Positions 56,649 to 64,000 of a stretch of DNA of 64,000 nucleotides are shown here, piece by piece (positions within the stretch are counted from its first letter, which is position 1; each line of letters starts with the position of its first letter). Origin of the DNA: Notolepis coatsorum. Its lineage: Eukaryota > Chordata > Actinopteri > Aulopiformes > Paralepididae. The notes under the pieces are model-generated. The model saw only the letters and a list, made by a program, of their open reading frames with translations. It was not told where the DNA came from and ran no database searches. The translations under genes and the position numbers were made by a program. Where the stretch lies: the NCBI GenBank assembly GCA_963971535.1, contig OZ020589.1:83724860-83788859 (forward strand), written 5' to 3'.

Positions 56649-56885
56649 CAGGGGCGTAGCTGTCGATTCTGGGCTCCATGAAAGAATGTATTTGTGGGCC
56701 CCCAATCCAATCCCCAACCCAAACATTTTTGGCCATTTATTTATTGATGAAAACACATAATATGGTTTTTCACCTATACATTCGGATCAGCAGTTCAGCA
56801 CCTGCACTGTTGGTGGGTGAGCCTAGTAAAGGATGTCTCATCTTCAATCAATGGACCAATGCAATAGTCTACCAAAGAACCTTGA
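56649..56885. mobile_element. Partial hAT copy (reverse orientation of 59647-60178)
   Basis: Starts CAGGGGCGTAGCTG. Shares gaaagaatgtatttgtgggc, gatgaaaacacataatatgg, ggtgagcctagtaaaggatg and caatggaccaatgcaatagt with the reverse complement of 59930-60178. The other end is lost. Confidence 0.75.
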
Positions 56886-56929
56886 GTCGCACTAGGCTGG
56901 GAACAACCCTGGGTCAAGTGATAGTAAAC

Positions 56930-57402
56930 TGGACTGGACGAACAACATCGAGGCCCTCTACAGGAAGGGACAGAGCAGACTGTTCTTCCTGAGAGGGCTC
57001 ATGTCTTTTAATGTCTGCAGCAAACTGCTGCAGATGTTCTACCAGCCTGTGGTTGCTGGTGCCCTCTTCTTGGCTGTGGTATGCTGGGGGGGCAACACCA
57101 ACACAGACTAAATAAACAAACTGGTCAAAAAAGCAAGCTCTGTGGTGGGAGCGGACCTGGACAGTCTGGAGGTGGTGGGGGAGGACGAGGAGGAAGCTGT
57201 ATGCTATCCTTGAGAACCCCTGCCACCCCCTCCATGATGAGCTGACCGCAATGCGGTCCACATTTAGCCACAGACTTATCCCCCCCCCCCGACATACCAC
57301 AAAGCGTTTCGGGCAGTCCTTTGTGCCGGTGGCAATCAGGCTCCACAACCAGGCAGGGCCAGGATGGGCCAACTGCCGTGGACTGGAGGAGCTGGGTTGT
57401 GG
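56930..57402 (+). pseudogene. LINE ORF2 C-terminal fragment (split by a hAT)
   Basis: Encodes LDWTNNIEALYRKGQSRLFFLRGL, then MFYQPVVAGALFLAVVCWGGNTNTD, a TAA stop, INKLVKKASSVVGADL and, in another frame, FGQSFVPVAIRLHNQ. It belongs to the same family as 46951-47606. The 3' UTR continues after the hAT at 58757. Confidence 0.75.
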
Positions 57403-57410
57403 ACTGTAAC

Positions 57411-58748
57411 CAGTGTTGGGACTAACGCGTTACAAAGTAACGCGTTACAGAAACGAAGTTACTTTTTGCCGCAACTAGTACTCTAACGCATTACTTTTGA
57501 AATTCAGTAACGCTACTTACGTTACTGAATGGTTTGTTAGTTCGTTACTGCGTTCTTTTTATGTAGATTCATAGCGAGCGTCCTTATTTCGCCTGCGTTT
57601 GTTTTGTTTACTGTAGACTGAAAGGCGCTATATAAAACGAAGTATTATTATTATTATTATTTCTTTCCGTAGCCTCATTCTGGTTTCGCACTTCTGATTG
57701 GCCACTGACGTTCTGAAAGAAATAGGCGCTCTCTACAGTAAACAACAAGAGGACGCTCGCTATGAATCTACATAATAAGAACGCAGTAATAATAACGAAC
57801 TAACAAACCATTTAGCAACTACTTGGAGAGATAATTAATATACAACATGGAAACGAGATAAAGAACATGTTTGAAGGGCTGCTGGAGTCAACTGGACTAA
57901 CGTTACATCTCGACCACCGCAGACTGGTGACGGTGAGTGCAATGTGTTCACTGAAACTCAAGATCAACGGATTTTGACTGTACGAAATCTGCCAGGGAAT
58001 CTCATAATACTAATCAAACAATATAAATATAGTCCTTTCATGCACAATTGATATCCTAACTATTCTAACGTTGCAATGCTTTGATAACAACGCTGCAAGA
58101 TGGTTATGAATGAATTAATGAATGGATGAATGAATGAATGAATGAAAACTTTATTTAACAGATTGCAGAATGGGTACAATACAGTACGGCTCAATACATA
58201 CAATTGTTAAGGGGATGCAGACCTGAGAAAGACGTTTGTCTTGTTTCCATCAGGGTCCCCCATTTTCAATTCATATAGACATTTATGACATACACAACAT
58301 ACATGACATTTATGGCATAGGGACATATAGGTATTTAGTACTGATACATTTGTGACATAAGCGGTATTCAAATATACAGTACTGTTACCCCTAGATCCTG
58401 ACAGAGTATACATATGATGGGGAGGGGACTGTACATTAGGAGGGGGTGGGTGGGTGGGAGAGAAATATACATACAGCGGGGAGGGAATATATAATGAAAC
58501 GCTCTAGACCACATTGCTTAGCAGAGTTCGGTGATGTGAATGGAAATTGTCAAGTTGATCAACCGATTTTGAGTATATGGGGCATGGGACTTGAGCAATT
58601 TTTTTTTTTTAAATAACTAAATAGTTACTTTTCACAGTAACTCATTACTTTTGGGTGTAAGTAACTAGTACAGTAACGAAGTTACTTTGAAATGAAGTAA
58701 CTAGTAAAGTAACTGAGTTACTATTTTTCAGTAACTAGCACAACACTG
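57411..58748. mobile_element. hAT element (CAGTGTTGGG ends), duplication ACTGTAAC
   Basis: Starts CAGTGTTGGGACTAACGCG and ends GTAACTAGCACAACACTG. ACTGTAAC lies at 57403-57410 and 58749-58756. Both ends are rich in gttac/gtaac words, as is usual for this fish hAT group. It contains an inner inverted repeat (57529-57588 against 57751-57812), an L2-like end with (ATT)n (57611-57661) and a minus-strand LINE end (58105-58280). Confidence 0.92.
58105..58280 (-). repeat. LINE-like 3' end with (GAAT)n tail, minus strand
   Basis: Reverse complement of the family at 44396 and 52765. Confidence 0.75.
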
Positions 58749-58756
58749 ACTGTAAC

Positions 58757-58982
58757 CAATTAATTGTATTATTTAACATCATGATTGGACTTGTTTCTTT
58801 TTCTTTTCACCACTTTTAGCTCTATTTTAGCTCTTTTTATCCCTATGTATTTGTCCATCTTGTTTTTAACACATACTCATAAGTGTATGTTATGTATTAA
58901 CTGTTTCCACTAATTGTTTTTAAATTTCTGTTATGCTGTAATGGACATCTGAATCTCCCCTTGGGGGTAAATAAAGGTTTTC
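58757..58982 (+). repeat. 3' UTR end of the LINE at 56930
   Basis: Ends atctccccttgggggtaaat then aaaggttttcaattaaat, a LINE 3' end like those at 46930 and 49020. It is joined to 57402 once the hAT is removed. Confidence 0.65.
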
Positions 58983-59273
58983 AATTAAATTCAATAGCAG
59001 ATCTTCTACCTCAGACACCACTACAGGTGGCTCAGTATCTGTGGAATCCTGTGTCGGAGCCTCACTTTGTCCCTGACAATGACTGCCCATAGCTGCTTCC
59101 TCCTCATCTGTGCTGCTTTCATGGTCCTCAACTTCTTCTTGTACTGGTACTTCTGCCTCTTCACCTCTGCTCTCCTCGTTGGCTGCCTTGCTCGAGTATC
59201 CATAGTGTACGTGATTTATAAAATGTCCTATAATAGTAATAACACAGTACAGCTCGAGCTATCTCTTAATTGT

Positions 59274-59388
<115 letters not shown>

Positions 59389-59646
59389 TGTATAGATATT
59401 TTCCAATTGCTCAAATCTAGCTATAGCTACTGTAACAACCTAAATTTAATGTGCCAGTGGTCAATGGTATTGCAATTACTGGAAGAACTAGAGTAACTAA
59501 ATGTGAATATTACCTAAAGTTGTATTCAATGCATGCATGGTAAGCATATTTTAAAATCGGTTTGTTAACCCCAAGCCCTGCTGCTTACCTCCCTCTCCTT
59601 CAACTGGGAGCTGGCCTGAGGGAAGGGGACAAGGGGTACTTGTAAG

Positions 59647-59803
59647 CAGGGGCGTAGCTGGGGGGGGGGGGGGGGGGGGGGGGGGGTAGCTTAGGATGAT
59701 TCCAAGGGCCCAGCACTGGGGGGGGGCCCATTTTTTTTTTTTTTTTACTAGACATCTCTCAGGTGTATTATTGATGCTCTCATTGATACTATGTTTGTTT
59801 CTG

Positions 59804-59896
<93 letters not shown>

Positions 59897-60178
59897 AGAT
59901 ATATAGAGAGAGAGGGGGGGCTTTGGTAGACTATTGCATTGGTCCATTCATTGAAGATGAACGCAATGCGACATCCTTTACTAGGCTCACCCACCAACAG
60001 TGCAGGTGCTCTACTGCTGAACCGAATGTACAGTATAGGTAAAAACCATATTATGCGTTTTCATCAATAAAAAAATTGCCAAAAAAAATTCAGCTTGCAC
60101 GCTTACGCGACCTCGCATTCACTGGGGGCCTACAAATATATTCTTTCATGGGGCCCAGAATCTGGAGCTACACCCCTG
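59647..60178. mobile_element. hAT MITE, duplication CTTGTAAG
   Basis: Starts CAGGGGCGTAGCTG and ends GGAGCTACACCCCTG. CTTGTAAG lies at 59639-59646 and 60179-60186. Inside are a run of 27 G (59660-59686), a T run and (GT)n (59806-59894). A partial reverse copy lies at 56649-56885. Confidence 0.92.
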
Positions 60179-60697
60179 CTTGTAAGCCGCATCTGTGATT
60201 AGCATGTAACATTATACAGGTTAGCTTAGCTAGCCATAGCAAAAGGGCATAGCTGCTGGATACAAATTAACTGGGCTCATCTACACTCATCTAATTTTTG
60301 ATAGCAACAGGTAGCTAACGTCAGCCACAAAATGTTGGCCAAGCTGTTATGGGCTTCAAAACAAGTTCTGTGAATAAATACCTTTCTTGTGAAAATACTT
60401 GGTGACTAGCTGTCGACCTTTTAATATTTTCCTCTTACAATGCTGATGTTTTTTCTTTAGTTTCCGAGCTCCTGATTCTTGAGCTGTAGAGGACATTTTC
60501 CTGTCAGTCTGACTCTGTTCAAGCTGCGTGCTGCTGTGTATGTGGACTGAACCATGCAATGAAAGAAGGGAGGGGTGCTCATATTGTCAAACAAAGTAAC
60601 AAGCACCTGTTTGTTTCTTTTGTGACGTTTTTCTTTAATACAGGCAATTATACTTTTGAGTCAACTACATTAACTTACTTTAGGATAATAATAAAAC

Positions 60698-60897
60698 NNN
60701 NNNNNNNNNNNNNNNNNNNNNNNNNNNNNNNNNNNNNNNNNNNNNNNNNNNNNNNNNNNNNNNNNNNNNNNNNNNNNNNNNNNNNNNNNNNNNNNNNNNN
60801 NNNNNNNNNNNNNNNNNNNNNNNNNNNNNNNNNNNNNNNNNNNNNNNNNNNNNNNNNNNNNNNNNNNNNNNNNNNNNNNNNNNNNNNNNNNNNNNNN
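60698..60897. other. Assembly gap (200 N)
   Basis: Exactly 200 unknown bases, so the true size is probably unknown. Features on either side may not be contiguous as drawn. Confidence 0.99.
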
Positions 60898-61401
60898 AAC
60901 AGTTTGTGAAACTGGGTGATTGCTCTTCAATGTGTTTGGACATTGCTTGTGGTGTCCCCCAGGGGTCAGTGTTGGGGCCAAAATTATTTATACTGTATAT
61001 CAACAACATAATGTAAAGTGTCCAAGTTACTGAAATTAGTTTTGTTTGCCGATTTAAATTTAAATAAACTGCAGGAGGACATTACGCAGGAAATGTTTAA
61101 ACTTAAAATATGGTTTGATTTCAACAAATTGTCATTAAATGTAATGTAAAATAATGCGGTTTGGAAATTGTAGGAAAGATATATGTGTACAGATAAAAAT
61201 AGATGGGGTGGAAATTGAAAGAATGTCTGAAATAAAATTTCTTGGTGTCACGATTGATGAACACATTTATTGGAAATCACATACTGTATCAAACATATTC
61301 AAACAAATTGGCAAGGAGCATTCAGTAATAAACAAAGCAACGCAGGTCCTGGATCACAAATCACTTCACATTATCTACTGTTCACTAGTTTCACCATATT
61401 T
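60898..61401 (+). pseudogene. LINE reverse transcriptase fragment (family X, right piece)
   Basis: Begins FVKLGDCSS, then CGVPQGSVLGPKLFILYINNI, a stop, a damaged catalytic box (LFAD then LNLNKLQED, with the second Asp of the FADD box missing), IWFDFNKLSLNV, then an open frame from 61154 (MRFGNCRKDICVQIKIDGVEIERM, FLGVTIDEHIYWKSH, LDHKSLHIIYCSLVSPYLT). It could be the continuation of the copy at 52050 and 56174, or a second copy of the same family. It is cut at 61402 by the inverted-repeat element. Confidence 0.75.
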
Positions 61402-62262
61402 AACGTTAGGTTATGACTATAACCAAGTTCTGTTAGTTAGGGCGATGCTTGGCTTCGCCTTCTGCACTATCTCGCGTACGTGCACGCGTACTGAATAAAC
61501 CACAAATGTACCTCTAATACCAGTATTAGTCTGACCACACCCCTCATCAGCTTACCTTCATAAGCAGGTGTGTGGTCACCTGCTCTCCTCCTTCCCAAGC
61601 TTTCACCACAAGGTGAGGTCAAGGGCTGCAGCGGCCGTCCGAAGCCAAGCATCGCCCTAACTAACAGAACTTGGTTATAGTCATAACCTAACGTTCTGTA
61701 TCGTTAGGGCTCAGCTTGGCTTCGCCTTCTGCACAAGGGAGGCCAAGCGGAGCCACTTGGCTGACAAATACACCCCGCTGACAGCCCCCCAAAACCATCA
61801 GAACAGGGAGGGCCGAGCCCCCCCGACCCCCCCTAATGGAGGGTATCCCCCCTATTAGAGGCTTCACGGGAAGGCGACGGACCCGACCGTGCGAAGAGCT
61901 CTCAAGCAACTTAACGCACAGGGTGAGCAGACCGTGGCTTGACCCCACGACTACACACACGCACAACCCGCATGCCACCCGGGAACGAACGGAGGAACAA
62001 CCTCGTTACTGCCCCCAGAATCACGGGGTCAAGGGCAAACCCAACCCCGTGGCAAGGCCGTAGCAGCGGAGCGCGAAGGAAGACCCAGACCCACCAAAGG
62101 GACTGGACCCCCGGAATGGGGGCCCAGAGAAGTCCATGATGCCAGCATCAAGACCCCACCAGGGGGGCACCTAGTGACCCCGCCCCTCACATCGCCAGCG
62201 TATTCGGACAAAGGCCCCTCAGCCGAGCGGGCCCTGTCCCCCTCAACAGCACACCGCCTGGA
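61402..62262 (+). mobile_element. Unclassified inverted-repeat family, copy 2 (extends further right)
   Basis: A perfect 56-bp inverted repeat (61402-61457 against 61640-61695) with a 182-nt spacer holding AATAAA. It is followed by a hairpin with one mismatch (ggctcagcttggc against gccaagcggagcc) and a GC-rich body homologous to 54411-54958. The variable part of the arm reads tagggcgatgcttggcttcg here but atagtgacgctcggcgtc in copy 1; both arms carry the same version. The element is inserted in the LINE at about 61401. Confidence 0.7.
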
Positions 62263-63480
62263 ACACAAGCCCTGCAACAGGCAGACAGCATGGTCATAAC
62301 ACACAAGAGTTAACCAACGGAACAGGCAGTGCACCGGGGAAGACCAGGCAACAGGCTGTCAACCCAAGCCTGGAACAACTGCGGACGAGGCAGGCGCCAG
62401 AAAGGACAGCCGAAACAGCCGCCCCGGCGGAAGGGGCGTATGCTGGCGTTGTCGCATAACCAAGCTTTCAACAGCACGTCAGGAGCGGGATCCGTAGACC
62501 ACACGGCCCCTGACAGCTGCCCACAGAAAAGCCCATACGATCGGCAGACGTCATGAACGTGCAGGGGCACCCTCAACCGGAGAACCGGGAGTTGACACTG
62601 CAGCAACACACCAGAGAACCAACCACCCAGGCATCACCCCATGCAACGGTTGGTCCCATAACCCCTCAGGAAAACCCCGAAACGCACCGGCGGTACCACC
62701 GCAGCCCGCGTTCCGGTTCCCAACAGGGCCATCCCGGGCCTACAGGTCAACGGGCATCACCCCGGACCGGGCCCGGCGATACGGGGAGCACAGGATCCCA
62801 AAGGAGGTTAACCCCACCCAACAGGCTCCTCAGCGCCAAAACGCAAGAGAAGAGCGTAATATGGAAGACCAGCCCCCAGCACCCCGCACTCGGTACCAAC
62901 AAGGGGTCCCATAACGCACAACCCTGTGACACCCGGATCGACCTAGCATTTTTCCCCCCGAAAAAACCCTAAGTCCCTCAGGGTACCAGAACAGCAGATC
63001 TGCATCCCCAGCGGACAACGGGTGCACTGATCTGGACCAGCGCGACCAGAACCAGTCCCGTGCCCTAACCACGCCGACCTGCCAACCCCAGGAGAAGGGG
63101 CAGATATGCGCGTCTGATCCCAACATAAAAAGAAGGCGCCACCCAGACGTGTCGGTATGAACCGCGTCCGGCGGCCCACCCCTAGGGCGTGAGACCCTTC
63201 CCATATGCCCAGACCCATTCCGTCATCATCCCCTGACATGAACGGGAACCCATCGACAACACACAGGATGTCGGAAGAGGAAAAACCCCCATCCCAATTG
63301 CTCCATAAAAACGCTGTTTCACCAAAGCAAACGAGGCGCGCCAGTCAGCAACGGCCAAAGCACATCCTGAGCCAGCACTATGTGTGCGTTTGGACATACC
63401 CACATCAACAATAGGCCGGCTAGACCACCATATTGAATCCCCAAGACGCCCAGGGAAACGACAAGAGGGGCGAGATGCAA
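62263..63480 (+). other. Probable continuation of the inverted-repeat element; no gene recognised
   Basis: GC-rich sequence of the same style, with frames on both strands (for example 62553-62972 plus and 62830-63204 minus) that lack recognisable domains and overlap one another. It has no counterpart in copy 1 within this window. Confidence 0.35.
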
Positions 63481-64000
63481 TCAACTCCATGAATGAACAT
63501 TCAACTCTTTATAAAATAAAGAAAAGGCATCACATGTATGACCTAACTGCACAGCTGGGAGTAAAAAACCCTGTGTTTTCACATGATTTTAATCCAGTCA
63601 CTCCTCTTAATCAGAGTGTAAGACCAGATTCCCCCAGAAACACCTTCCCACATGAGACCACGGTCAAGAAAAAGATATGTAAACTGTGAGACACGTGACC
63701 AACAGACTCAAGTTTGACACAAAAACGAGCGCAGCAGGTTAAGTCCTGCGCTCTACCCTCGACATCTTTACGACACCAGCTCATGGAAGGCGTCGCCATA
63801 GCAACAACGCTATAACGGGCGGGGAAAACCCACCGGATCCTGTCATAACAGGAGTCGGTAGAATACCCCTCCCCCCCCCCCCCTCCCCCGCCAAGCACTG
63901 GCTTGGCCCTGACTGGCTCAGCAGGAGGGTCAACAACCTCTAAACCAATCAAGTGGGTAAAGGAGGGGTTTATCCGACACCCCCTCCCGAAAAACACACC
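63481..64000. other. No gene recognised at the right edge
   Basis: A short plus-strand frame ends at 63689 (KKKICKL then stop) without any known motif. A C run of 14 bases lies near 63870-63883. The sequence continues beyond the window. Confidence 0.35.

Noticed and set aside
62310..63490. Trp/Gly/Arg- and Pro-rich frames on both strands of the GC-rich body
   Set aside because: Several overlap on opposite strands, none has a recognisable domain and the homologous part of copy 1 does not preserve them.

Overview
The window looks like a stretch of teleost fish nuclear genome made almost entirely of transposable elements and simple repeats. I recognise no ordinary host gene, rRNA or functional tRNA. 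The fish assignment is inference. It rests on several CR1/L2-like LINE families with short tandem 3' tails, many hAT, piggyBac and Harbinger-like non-autonomous DNA transposons, a BEL/Pao retrotransposon, a tRNA-derived SINE and very long (AC)n and (ATT)n tracts. A 200-base run of N (60698-60897) marks an assembly gap.

Left part (1-27 kb). A 132-bp direct repeat and an L1-like ORF2 remnant open the window. A decayed pogo-like transposase gene with a C-terminal PHD-type finger follows (3430-5569, minus). LINE copies occur at 7555-9769, 10362-11512 (minus), 13108-14676 and 18800-22200. The 18800-22200 copy is nearly full length (endonuclease plus reverse transcriptase) and sits inside an older L2-type LINE. 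A tRNA-like module has partly expanded into a 60-bp tandem array (17831-18360). A minisatellite at 23395-26430 has been hit by three elements, each with its own target duplication: a hAT, a long-inverted-repeat element and a solo LTR.

Middle part (27-43 kb). A complete, apparently intact BEL/Pao element (30504-39606) has 1.35-kb LTRs that differ at about nine positions by eye. It has a tRNA-Tyr-type primer-binding site and one 2037-residue Gag-Pol frame. It interrupts remains of a minus-strand endogenous retrovirus: an LTR with primer site and splice donor (41176-42440), an Env transmembrane-like tail (30063-30497) and a Gag-like frame (28075-28965). The Env-like tail lies upstream of the Gag-like frame, which is not the normal order.

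Right part (43-64 kb). This is a nest of elements inside elements. LINE fragments are split by hAT elements with perfect 8-bp target duplications (43951-45553, 48447-48936, 57411-58748; another hAT is at 59647-60178) and by piggyBac-like elements at TTAA sites (47611-48429, 55244-56169). A tRNA-derived SINE (50671-51139) and a solo LTR (51334-51870) have clear target duplications.

The most unusual structure is a repeat present at 54119-54958 and at 61402 to at least 62262. Each copy carries a perfect 54- or 56-bp inverted repeat followed by a smaller hairpin. The two copies differ in the outer part of the stems, but both strands have changed together so that pairing is kept. I could not assign this family.
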